Shown here piece by piece: positions 57,385 to 64,000 of a stretch of 64,000 nt of DNA. Source of the DNA: JAUYQR01 sp963822435 (GTDB taxonomy: Bacteria; Pseudomonadota; Alphaproteobacteria; Rhodobacterales; Rhodobacteraceae); contig CAWGHN010000004.1 in assembly GCA_963822435.1 (NCBI GenBank), forward strand, positions 1,178,001-1,242,000, given 5' to 3'. The notes under the pieces were generated by a model, which did not search any database, was not told where the DNA came from, and saw only the letters and a list, made by a program, of their open reading frames with translations. Positions within the stretch are counted from its first letter, which is position 1; the number at the start of each line of letters is the position of its first letter. The position numbers were made by a program, and so were the translations under genes.

Positions 57385-57503
57385 GGCTCTATCGCCTGAA
57401 AGCGCGCCAGAACCCTCCGCACCATCGCGCGCACCCCGTCCAACGGCAAGGCGTCGATCTGCCGCTGGCTCATTCCGCCTGCGCTGATGAAAATGTGGCT
57501 CAT
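57381..57503 (-). CDS. 40-residue small protein coupled to the GlxA-family regulator
   Basis: A short gene starting MSHIFISAGGMSQRQIDALP at 57503, ending VLARFQAIEP. It has GGAGACGGAACGG directly upstream and its TGA overlaps the regulator ATG (ATGA), so it is probably translated. It follows the ABC ATPase gene by 30 bases on the same strand. Composition is amphipathic and basic with no membrane segment or known motif. Function is unknown; it may only couple translation of the regulator. Confidence 0.6.
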   Translation of the reverse strand: MSHIFISAGGMSQRQIDALPLDGVRAMVRRVLARFQAIEP

Positions 57504-57533
57504 CCGTTCCGTCTCCGTTTCGTGGGGTGTCGC

Positions 57534-58625
57534 TCAGGCTTCGGCGACAAGGTGGCCATCTTTAGGTTCCCACCAGGCAAACAGGTCCTGACCAATACCA
57601 AGCGGCAGATCAGCCAGTTCGTCATGCCCCTTTTGCACCCGGATTTCCTGTCCCTGCGGCGTTTCCAGATAAACCGTTGCGGTAGCGCCCACGAACTCTT
57701 CGCCCACCACCCGAACCGGCACCACATTCACCGACCGTGCGGGCGGGGTAACGCTCAGATGGGTCTTGGTGTCCAGCACCGTCACCGTGGCCGTGGTGCC
57801 ATGTGCGGGCATTGCCCCGTCGCCACCCAGTTTCAGCGCACCGGCCGGCGTTTCAAGTTCCACTCCTCCGGCCGCTCCCGGCCGCACCTTGCCGCTGAAC
57901 AGGTTCGACGACCCCAGAAAATCCGCGACAAAGCGGGTGCGCGGCGCGCGATAGATCTCCTGCGGCGTGCCGATCTGCTCGATCACCCCTCGGCTCATGA
58001 TCACCACGCGGTCGGCCATCGAAAACGCCTCCGACTGGCTGTGCGTCACATAGACAAAGGTGATCCCCGTCTCGCGCTGAAGCGTCTTCAGCACCGACTG
58101 CATCCGCACCTTCAACGCCGCGTCCAAGGCCGACAGGGGTTCATCAAGCAACAGGATCTCCGGCTCCACCACCAGCGACCGGGCCAACGCCACGCGCTGC
58201 CGCTGGCCGCCCGAAAGCTGGGCGATGTTGCGATCGGCAAACTCGGTAATCTGCATCCGGTCCAGCCACTGTTCGGCCCGACGCCGCCGTTCGGCCTTGC
58301 CGATACCCCGCATTTTCAGCGCAAACTCAACGTTCTCCCTCACGTTCAGAAACGGAAAGAGCGCCAGGCTTTGCCACACCATCGGCGTGTCGCGGCTCCA
58401 TGTCGGGAGGTCGTTGATCGGCTTGCCCGACAGGCGGATCACCCCCTCGCTCGGCGCTTCCAGACCCGCCAGCATCCGCAGCGTCGTCGTCTTGCCACAG
58501 CCCGACGATCCCATGATCGCCAGAAATTCGCCTTTGCGGATCTCGAAATCCATCTTCTGCACGGCCACGAAAGCGCCGAACCGCTTCACCACACCTTCGA
58601 ACGAAACCAGCGTGTCGCGTTGCAT
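57534..58625 (-). CDS. polyamine-type ABC transporter ATP-binding protein (PotA-like)
   Basis: A 363-residue ATPase of the spermidine/putrescine class. Walker A MGSSGCGKTTTLRMLAGLEA (about 37-56), signature LSGGQRQRVALARSLV (about 135-150), Walker B ILLLDEPLSALDA, and a C-terminal TOBE region (about 280-350). It is last of the four transporter genes (binding protein, two permeases, ATPase), 3 bases after the PotC-like gene. Context suggests import of creatinine, creatine or a related compound in place of a polyamine. Confidence 0.94.
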   Translation of the reverse strand: MQRDTLVSFEGVVKRFGAFVAVQKMDFEIRKGEFLAIMGSSGCGKTTTLRMLAGLEAPSEGVIRLSGKPINDLPTWSRDTPMVWQSLALFPFLNVRENVEFALKMRGIGKAERRRRAEQWLDRMQITEFADRNIAQLSGGQRQRVALARSLVVEPEILLLDEPLSALDAALKVRMQSVLKTLQRETGITFVYVTHSQSEAFSMADRVVIMSRGVIEQIGTPQEIYRAPRTRFVADFLGSSNLFSGKVRPGAAGGVELETPAGALKLGGDGAMPAHGTTATVTVLDTKTHLSVTPPARSVNVVPVRVVGEEFVGATATVYLETPQGQEIRVQKGHDELADLPLGIGQDLFAWWEPKDGHLVAEA

Positions 58626-58628
58626 GCT

Positions 58629-59468
58629 TTACTCCTTGTCATCCGCAAGCGCGCGGTCGTTGGCACCCTTGCCCGACAGCAACAGCTGCGCCAGGATCAC
58701 CAGGGTCATGGATAGGACGAAGACGAAGGTGCCGATCGCATTGATCCGCGGGCTGACCTGCCCCTGCAGAAAGCCCAGCACCTTGACCGGCAGGGTTTCG
58801 TTCAGGCCGGACACGAACCACGCCACCGCGAATTCGTCGAATGACACCGCCATCGTGATGAACAGCGCGCCAAAGATCGCCGGCTTGGTAAACGGCACGA
58901 TCACATGCCGCATCGTTTTCCACTCTGAAGCGCCAAGGTTCCACGCGGCCGGTTCCAGCGCCGGGTCCATCTGGGAAAGCCGCAACCGGATGATGGCCAT
59001 CGCAAAGGGCGCACAGACCACCACATGCGCGATGATCACCGACAGCGCGTTGCCCGAAAGGTTGATGCGGGAAAGATAGGCCAGCATCGCAAGGCCCAAG
59101 ATGATCACCGGAATCGTCGGCGGCAACAGCGCCAGCGCCAGATACACCTGCTTGCCCGCAAACTTGTAGCGGTAGTCGGTATAGGCCGCCCCGAACCCCA
59201 GAAGCGTCGAGATCACGCCGACAATCACCCCCACCACCAGCGTATTGCGCAAGCCCTGCCAGACCAGCGGATCCGCTGCCACCGCCTCATACCACTCCAA
59301 CGAAAAGCTGCCGAGCGGGATCGAAGGGAACCGGTCCGAGTTGAACGAGAACACGAAACTTGCGGCGATTGGCGCAAAGACAAACAGGTAAGCCAGAAGG
59401 ATGTAGCCCCTCAGCGCCCAATCGACGCCCCGGCTGCGGTTGATGCTTTCGGCGCCGGACCCACTCAT
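58629..59468 (-). CDS. ABC transporter permease (PotC-like)
   Basis: A 279-residue permease with six helices. N-terminal helix about 22-46 (YILLAYLFVFAPIAASFVFS), and the EAA loop EPAAWNLGASEWKTMRHVIV (about 172-191). Start at 59468 (MSGSGAESINRSRGVDWALR) overlaps the PotB-like stop by ATGA; the longer frame lies inside that gene. Forms the channel with the PotB-like partner. Confidence 0.94.
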   Translation of the reverse strand: MSGSGAESINRSRGVDWALRGYILLAYLFVFAPIAASFVFSFNSDRFPSIPLGSFSLEWYEAVAADPLVWQGLRNTLVVGVIVGVISTLLGFGAAYTDYRYKFAGKQVYLALALLPPTIPVIILGLAMLAYLSRINLSGNALSVIIAHVVVCAPFAMAIIRLRLSQMDPALEPAAWNLGASEWKTMRHVIVPFTKPAIFGALFITMAVSFDEFAVAWFVSGLNETLPVKVLGFLQGQVSPRINAIGTFVFVLSMTLVILAQLLLSGKGANDRALADDKE

Positions 59469-60310
59469 TTCGTCTTTCCCTTGTAGGCAAACTGCACGGC
59501 TGCAAAGGCCACCACCATAAGCGTGCCGATCATCGTCAGCGCGATCACCGCGGCGCGGGGCCACTGCTGGCCGGATTTCGTGGTGTCGGTGATCAGGATC
59601 GACAGCGTCGTCGGATCACCGCCGCCAAGGTAAATCGGGCTGACAAAATCCCCGAACGAAAGGATGAAGGCGAACAGCGCGGCAATCACCAGACCGACGC
59701 GCGCCGAGGGGATCACCACCTCGAACACCGTCCGCACCCGCCCACACCGCATGTTGTGCGCCGCCTCGATCAGGTTGCGGTCGATGAACACCAGGCTGAA
59801 CAACTGCAACAGCACGACCAAGGGAAAGCTGAGCGTCAGGTAGCCCACCATCGTCGCGCCGACCGTGTTGAGCAGCGGAAACGGGCCAAGCCCGATCCAC
59901 CCCAACATGACATTGATGATGCCATTGTCCGACAGGAATATCTGCCAGGAATAGACCCGCACCAGATAGCTGGTGAAGAACGGGATCACCATCAGGAACA
60001 CCGCCCAACGCCGCGCGGTATCCGACAGTTTGAACGCGATGGCATAGGCGCAGGGAAACGCGAGGATGGAGGTCAGCGCCGCCGCCGCCGCGGCCAGCGC
60101 AAAGGTCGCGCCATAGGCCTGCCAGAACACCGCGCGACCATACATCGTGGTCCAGTTCACCGTGTCGAAATCCGGCGACATGACGAAGTTCTTCACCGTC
60201 CAGAAGCTGAGCGCGACGAGAAACAGCAAGGGAAACACGAAGAACAGCAACTGCCAGATCAGCAGCGGCAGCGAAAAGGTCAGACCATAAAGGGAAACCG
60301 GGCGACGCAT
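59465..60310 (-). CDS. ABC transporter permease (PotB-like)
   Basis: A 281-residue permease with about six helices: N-terminal helix at about 10-35 (LIWQLLFFVFPLLFLVALSF) and EAA loop EAAHNMRCGRVRTVFEVVIP (about 188-207). Start at 60310 (MRRPVSLYGLTFSLP) is the ATG; an in-frame TTG lies four codons upstream. An 81-base gap with a terminator-like hairpin separates it from the binding-protein gene. Confidence 0.93.
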   Translation of the reverse strand: MRRPVSLYGLTFSLPLLIWQLLFFVFPLLFLVALSFWTVKNFVMSPDFDTVNWTTMYGRAVFWQAYGATFALAAAAAALTSILAFPCAYAIAFKLSDTARRWAVFLMVIPFFTSYLVRVYSWQIFLSDNGIINVMLGWIGLGPFPLLNTVGATMVGYLTLSFPLVVLLQLFSLVFIDRNLIEAAHNMRCGRVRTVFEVVIPSARVGLVIAALFAFILSFGDFVSPIYLGGGDPTTLSILITDTTKSGQQWPRAAVIALTMIGTLMVVAFAAVQFAYKGKTK

Positions 60311-60353
60311 GGGCGGCAGCAATCCTTATCGGGGGGAGTGGGCCTTGCTTTAC

Positions 60354-60383
60354 GAAAAAGGGCGGGCCGTTTACGGCCCGCCC
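60354..60383 (-). terminator. attenuating terminator between binding protein and permease genes
   Basis: On the minus strand: 10-bp perfect stem GGGCGGGCCG / CGGCCCGCCC with loop TAAA, followed by TTTTT. It starts 9 bases after the binding-protein stop. Partial termination here would give more binding protein than permease, common in ABC operons. Confidence 0.8.
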
Positions 60384-60391
60384 CTGGCACC

Positions 60392-61513
60392 TCAGGCGCC
60401 TTTGTATTCCGACCAGAAGTCGTTCCAGGTTTCCAGATCCTGCTGAATCGGCCACTGGCGATACTTGATGCGGCCCGCGCGGATCATGTCCATCGCATTG
60501 CCCGCGTCCTTGGTCATACCCTGACGCTTGGCCTCGTCGGGATTTTCCGACTGCAGCACTTCCCAGCCCTTCTGGTTCGGGATCAATGCCGGATAGGCCG
60601 CCATCTGCGCCGATTTCGCCTGACCCTTGGCCGAGGTGATGTATTGGATCCACTTCTTCGCCAAGTCAGCCTTGGTCGATCCTTTGCCGATCGAGAAACA
60701 CTCCGACCACTGCAAGCCGCCCTCTTCCGGAATGACCGACTTCACTTTGGCGCCATTTTTTTCCAGAACCCCGGTAATCCAGTCGCCGATGCCACAAAAC
60801 GCCAGCATCTGCCCGTCATTCAAGGACGAGAACGTGCCACCGTAATCGAAGAACCCGCCGATCTGCGGACGCAGCGACATGGTCTTTTCCTGCACCGCAG
60901 CCCAGGCCGCCTCGTCGATGTCGTAAGGTGATGCGTTGCCCACCAGCAGGCTCATCTGTCCAAGGTTCGGCAGGTGCCAGTCGAAATGGCCGACCTTGCC
61001 GGTCAGGCGCGGGTCCCAGAACGCGTTGTAGGTGGACGCTTCCTTTTCGGTCAGCGCATCGGTGTTGTAGGCGACGCCCAGAAAACCAAAGCGCGTGACC
61101 AGCGAGAATAGCTTGCCGTCCGCCCAGTTGCCGGGGAATTGCTGAAACTCCGGGAAGTAGTCACCGATGGCGTAATCGTTCGGGTCCAGCTCTTCGACGT
61201 AACCTGCCGCGTTCAGCGCCTGCACATATTCCGCATCCGACAGGATGATGTCAAAAGTGCCGGGCGGCGATTGCGAGATCAGGCCCAGCATGTTGTCGCC
61301 GCCGGTATAGTATTTCGGCACGAACTTGACGTTGTTCTCGGCCTCGAACTCGGCAACCATGTCGGGCTCGGCGTGGCCATACCAGGCCAGCATGGTCAAT
61401 TCGGTCGGCGCAGCAAAGGCTCGGCGCGACAGCATCGGGGTGGCAAGAACCGCTGCCCCCGTGGCAAGCAGCGACCGGCGCGTCAGGCCGTGCGATGTGA
61501 TCTCGGTTGTCAT
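60392..61513 (-). CDS. ABC transporter substrate-binding protein, Tat-exported (PotD-like)
   Basis: A 373-residue periplasmic binding protein of the spermidine/putrescine class. The N-terminus has a twin-arginine signal, LTRRSLLATGAAVLATPMLS, cleaved near AFA-AP. Mature features: TMLAWYGHAEPDMVAEFEAE, FDIILSDAEYVQALNAAGYV, and GGLQWSECFSIGKGSTKADL in the C-terminal lobe. First of the transporter operon, with LysR upstream. Linked by location to creatininase and creatinase, so creatinine or creatine are plausible ligands. Confidence 0.93.
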   Translation of the reverse strand: MTTEITSHGLTRRSLLATGAAVLATPMLSRRAFAAPTELTMLAWYGHAEPDMVAEFEAENNVKFVPKYYTGGDNMLGLISQSPPGTFDIILSDAEYVQALNAAGYVEELDPNDYAIGDYFPEFQQFPGNWADGKLFSLVTRFGFLGVAYNTDALTEKEASTYNAFWDPRLTGKVGHFDWHLPNLGQMSLLVGNASPYDIDEAAWAAVQEKTMSLRPQIGGFFDYGGTFSSLNDGQMLAFCGIGDWITGVLEKNGAKVKSVIPEEGGLQWSECFSIGKGSTKADLAKKWIQYITSAKGQAKSAQMAAYPALIPNQKGWEVLQSENPDEAKRQGMTKDAGNAMDMIRAGRIKYRQWPIQQDLETWNDFWSEYKGA

Positions 61514-61636
61514 GTCCCAGTTCCCCGTCGATTGTGGATATGTTCGATTGACGCCACGTTAGGAGAAAGGGAGAGACAGACAAAATCCGTTCTTGAAATG
61601 GATTGATAAGCACCGGTTATGCTGCCTGCCTTTTGA

Positions 61637-62530
61637 TCAGTTTGGCAACATGCGCACGCCGGAGCCCACGCCCTCAAGGCTGGCGACCAGATCGCTGACC
61701 AGTTGCAATCCCGCCGCCGACAACCGTGGGTGCTTGTAGAAAAGTCCGATCCGCAGCGGCTCCAGCTTCGGGAACCCCTCCGCCTCGCCCAACTCGCGCA
61801 TTCCCGGCAACAGCGTCGCCTGCGTCAGCGCCGTCACGCACATGCCGTTCAGAACCGCGTTCTGCAAGCCCGAAATCCCTGGCCCGGTATAAACAATGCG
61901 CCAGCGCCGTTCGCTGGCATCCAGCGCGTCGATCATCCGCGACCGGTAATCACACCCCTCCAGATGCGCCCCCAGCGGCACCGGCCGATCCGGCGCAAGC
62001 TCCACGTCAGCAGACGCCGCCCAGATCGGCTGCTCGACCCAGGCCCGCGACAGATAGGGCATCCGCACCGCCGGCATTGTCGCCACGATGATATCAAGAC
62101 TGTCCGACCGCAGTTGCTGGTGCAACTCGCGACTCAGATCACAGTGGATCTCCATATCAACCTCGGCGTGGCGCTGGTGAAACCCGGTCAGGGTATTTTG
62201 CAGGAACGCCACCGCATAATCTGTGGGCAGCCCGATCCGCAGCACGCCGTTCACGTCCGACCGGTGGAAATATCGCACCGCCTCGTCGTTGATCCGCACC
62301 ATCTCGCGCGCATACGACAGCAACGCCTCGCCGGCAGCGGTGGGCAGGATCGCCCGCCCCTCCTGCACCAATAGCGGGGATCGCACGATCTCTTCCAGAC
62401 GCCGTATCTGCAGGGAAATTGCCGGCTGGCTGCGGCCCAGCACCGCGCCCGCCTTGGAGTGGCCGCCAAGTTCGACCACCGCGATAAAGGTGCGCAAAAG
62501 GTCGGTCGGCAGGTTGGTGATCAGCGCCAT
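61637..62530 (-). CDS. LysR-family transcriptional regulator
   Basis: A 297-residue LysR regulator: helix-turn-helix at about 20-45 (GGHSKAGAVLGRSQPAISLQ, IRRLEEIV) and a LysR substrate-binding domain from about 90 (VLRIGLPTDYAVAFLQNTLT). Start at 62530 (MALITNLPTDLLRTFIAVVE) has GAGGG 7 bases upstream. It is divergent from creatininase and lies upstream of the ABC operon on its own strand, so it probably controls both. The effector is presumably a creatinine-pathway compound. Confidence 0.92.
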   Translation of the reverse strand: MALITNLPTDLLRTFIAVVELGGHSKAGAVLGRSQPAISLQIRRLEEIVRSPLLVQEGRAILPTAAGEALLSYAREMVRINDEAVRYFHRSDVNGVLRIGLPTDYAVAFLQNTLTGFHQRHAEVDMEIHCDLSRELHQQLRSDSLDIIVATMPAVRMPYLSRAWVEQPIWAASADVELAPDRPVPLGAHLEGCDYRSRMIDALDASERRWRIVYTGPGISGLQNAVLNGMCVTALTQATLLPGMRELGEAEGFPKLEPLRIGLFYKHPRLSAAGLQLVSDLVASLEGVGSGVRMLPN

Positions 62531-62552
62531 GCATTTGCCCTCGCAATGGAAG

Positions 62553-62565
62553 GATTGCGACAATC
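62553..62565. promoter_or_regulatory. LysR-type operator candidate GATTGCGACAATC
   Basis: Perfect 5-bp dyad GATTG-CGA-CAATC in the 99-base region between the LysR gene and creatininase. It also contains a T-N11-A arrangement (62555 to 62567) typical of LysR sites. Confidence 0.45.
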
Positions 62566-62629
62566 TATTTTCCTTATACACCGCCCGCAACTTACATTTC
62601 AGAGCATCTCCTCGAATTGCAGGCACCTG

Positions 62630-63403
62630 ATGAAACACGCCACCGCCTTCGCCTCGGAACTGACCTGGCCCGATTACGACGCCGCAGTCAGCACGGGCCA
62701 GACCCCCATCCTGATCCCGATCGGATCAATGGAACAGCACGGCCACCACATGCCGCTGCATGTCGATGTGCTCTTGCCCACCGAATTCGCCCGCCGCGTC
62801 GCAACCGAGATCGGCGGCCTTGTCGCGCCCCCCTTTACCTACGGCTACAAGTCGCACCAGAAATCGGGCGGCGGCAACCACATGCCCGGCACCACCAGCC
62901 TTGACGGCGCAACGCTGGTCGCGGCCCTCAAGGACGTGGTCAAGGAATTCGCCCGCCACGGTGTCCGCAAGATCTGCCTTGTGAACGGCCATTTCGAAAA
63001 CTCGTGGTTCATCGTCGAGGCAATCGACCTTGCCCTGCGCGAACTGCGCTGGGACGGGATCACCGACCTGAAGGTCGTCGTGCTGTCCTACTGGGACTTC
63101 GTTCATAAAGAGGCCATCGCCAAACTTTATCCCGGCGGCTTTCCGGGTTGGGATGTCGAACACGGCGGCGTGCTGGAAACCTCGCTGATGCTGGCGCTGC
63201 ACCCCGAACTGGTCCACCTCGACCGCGCCGTTCACCACCCGCCCGCGACCTTCCCGCCTTACGACGTCTACCCGGTCAAGCGGGAATGGACCCCCTGCTC
63301 CGGCACCCTGTCGTCGCCCAAGGAAGCATCGGTCGAAAAGGGCCACATCCTGCTTCAGGTCTGCACCCAAGGCATCGTCGACGCCCTGCGCGCCGAATTC
63401 TGA
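62630..63403 (+). CDS. crnA: creatininase (creatinine amidohydrolase)
   Basis: Opens the creatinine ring to creatine. The 257-residue metalloenzyme has the binuclear-metal motifs PIGSMEQHGHHMPLHVDVLL (about 28-47) and LVNGHFENSWFIVEAIDL (about 115-132). Segments YGYKSHQKSGGGNHMPGTTS, VVLSYWDF, WDVEHGGVLETSLML and HHPPATFPPYDVYP match true creatininases as I recall them, and not just the broader family, and the length fits (about 260). Start at 62630 (MKHATAFASELTWPDYDAAV). It diverges from LysR and faces creatinase across two terminators. Confidence 0.94.
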   Translation: MKHATAFASELTWPDYDAAVSTGQTPILIPIGSMEQHGHHMPLHVDVLLPTEFARRVATEIGGLVAPPFTYGYKSHQKSGGGNHMPGTTSLDGATLVAALKDVVKEFARHGVRKICLVNGHFENSWFIVEAIDLALRELRWDGITDLKVVVLSYWDFVHKEAIAKLYPGGFPGWDVEHGGVLETSLMLALHPELVHLDRAVHHPPATFPPYDVYPVKREWTPCSGTLSSPKEASVEKGHILLQVCTQGIVDALRAEF

Positions 63404-63427
63404 ACACCCATTGCTCCCCTGACTTTT

Positions 63428-63455
63428 GGCCCCCTTCGCGGGGGCCCTTCTTTTG
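63428..63455 (+). terminator. terminator after creatininase
   Basis: Stem GGCCCCC / GGGGGCC with a TTCGC loop, followed by CTTCTTTT. It begins 25 bases after the creatininase stop. Confidence 0.75.
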
Positions 63456-63462
63456 GACCCGC

Positions 63463-63492
63463 AAAAAGGCCCGGAAGCCTCCGGGCCTTTTT
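63463..63492. terminator. bidirectional terminator between creatininase and creatinase
   Basis: Inverted repeat AAAAAGGCCCGG / CCGGGCCTTTTT with loop AAGCCT. The symmetric A- and T-runs make it work on both strands; it would end creatinase transcription on the minus strand and back up the plus-strand terminator. Confidence 0.85.
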
Positions 63493-63509
63493 GCGAGATT
63501 TCACATAGC

Positions 63510-64000
63510 TCAGTTGCGAATGATGTTGTGCTCTGGGCCGAACGGAAAGCCGGTGATGTTCTCGGCCGCGTCCTCGGTCACGATCAGGATGTCATGCTCA
63601 CGGTAGCCCCCCGCCCCCGGCACGCCTTCGGGCAGCATCACCATCGGCTCCATCGACACCACCATACCCGGTTGCAGCACCGTCTCGATATCCTCGCGCA
63701 GCTCCACCCCGGCTTCGCGCCCGTAGTAATGGCTCAGCACGCCGAACGAATGACCATACCCGAACGACCGATACTTCAGCAGATTCCACTCGCGATACAT
63801 CTCGTTCAGTTCCAGCGCGATTTCGTTGCACTTGGCGCCGGGCTTGATCAGCTCCAGCCCGCGCCGATGAACCGCAACATTCTTCACCCAGATATCCAGG
63901 CTCGCATCATCGACGTGGTCGCAGAACAGCGTCCGTTCCAGCGCGGTGTAATATCCAAAGATCATCGGAAAGGTGTTCAGCGACAAAATCTCGCCCGACT
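63510..64000 (-). CDS. creatinase (creatine amidinohydrolase), C-terminal part, cut by window edge
   Basis: Hydrolyses creatine to sarcosine and urea. Only the C-terminal ~163 residues are inside; the frame is open through base 64000, so the start and pita-bread N-terminal domain are outside. The visible part matches creatinase very closely: SLNTFPMIFGYYTALERTLF, VHRRGLELIKPGAKCNEIAL, YRSFGYGHSFGVLSHYYGRE with the active-site His, MVVSMEPMVMLPEGVPGAGG with a catalytic Glu, and the end ENITGFPFGPEHNIIRN. This is more specific than generic M24 peptidases. Confidence 0.93.
   Translation of the reverse strand, partial: SGEILSLNTFPMIFGYYTALERTLFCDHVDDASLDIWVKNVAVHRRGLELIKPGAKCNEIALELNEMYREWNLLKYRSFGYGHSFGVLSHYYGREAGVELREDIETVLQPGMVVSMEPMVMLPEGVPGAGGYREHDILIVTEDAAENITGFPFGPEHNIIRN

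Overview
The window is high-GC chromosomal DNA from an alphaproteobacterium, most likely a member of the Rhodobacteraceae (Rhodobacterales). The main evidence is a complete Rhodobacter-capsulatus-type gene transfer agent (GTA) structural cluster, together with Rhodobacterales-style operons (pdhB-pdhC, fabD-fabG-acpP-fabF-mltG, rpsF-rpsR-rplI, a full C-P lyase set) and short palindromic repeats scattered between genes. No rRNA, insertion sequence, integrase or CRISPR array was seen.

Layout. 1-1.75 kb: end of pdhB and complete pdhC (pyruvate dehydrogenase E1-beta and E2). 1.8-4.9 kb, minus strand: a three-gene phospholipid set (acyltransferase, CdsA-like cytidylyltransferase, CDP-alcohol phosphatidyltransferase with a degenerate active site) and cysE. 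4.9-19.2 kb, minus strand: GTA genes g1 to g15 in canonical order plus a small conserved gene, preceded by a region holding a full TTAA-N7-TTAA CtrA-type box. 19.6-25.6 kb, minus strand: type II fatty-acid genes fabD, fabG, acpP and fabF with mltG; an arginase/agmatinase-family gene flanked by two direct repeats sits between acpP and fabF. 25.7-27.8 kb: rpsF-rpsR-rplI with a promoter and a likely S6:S18 autoregulatory leader, then an HD-domain gene. 28.1-29.7 kb: trigger factor and tRNA-Leu(UAG). 30-36.3 kb: tripartite tricarboxylate transporter tctCBA, a periplasmic binding protein and the divergent two-component pair tctD-tctE. 36.3-41.2 kb: single-domain response regulator, a large multi-PAS HWE histidine kinase and a lysophospholipid acyltransferase-like gene.

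41.2-55.1 kb: phosphonate region. phnC-phnD-phnE1-phnE2 (uptake) are followed by a 1.1-kb low-complexity tract with a 15-bp minisatellite, then a phn-type hexapeptide acetyltransferase. phnF (repressor) diverges from phnG-H-I-J-K-L-N (C-P lyase core). A DUF1045 2H-phosphoesterase-like gene and phnM diverge around a perfect 16-bp palindrome. Pho-box-like sites precede phnC and phnG. A small minus-strand membrane ORF with an in-frame amber codon lies between phnI and phnJ.

55.2-64 kb: an AbrB-family permease; then a module that reads as creatinine use: a GlxA/AraC regulator, a 40-residue small gene, a polyamine-type ABC importer (ATPase, two permeases, Tat-exported binding protein), a LysR regulator, creatininase, and the C-terminal part of creatinase at the right edge. 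The predicted route is creatinine to creatine to sarcosine plus urea.

All assignments come from reading the sequence and from remembered family features; no database search was run.
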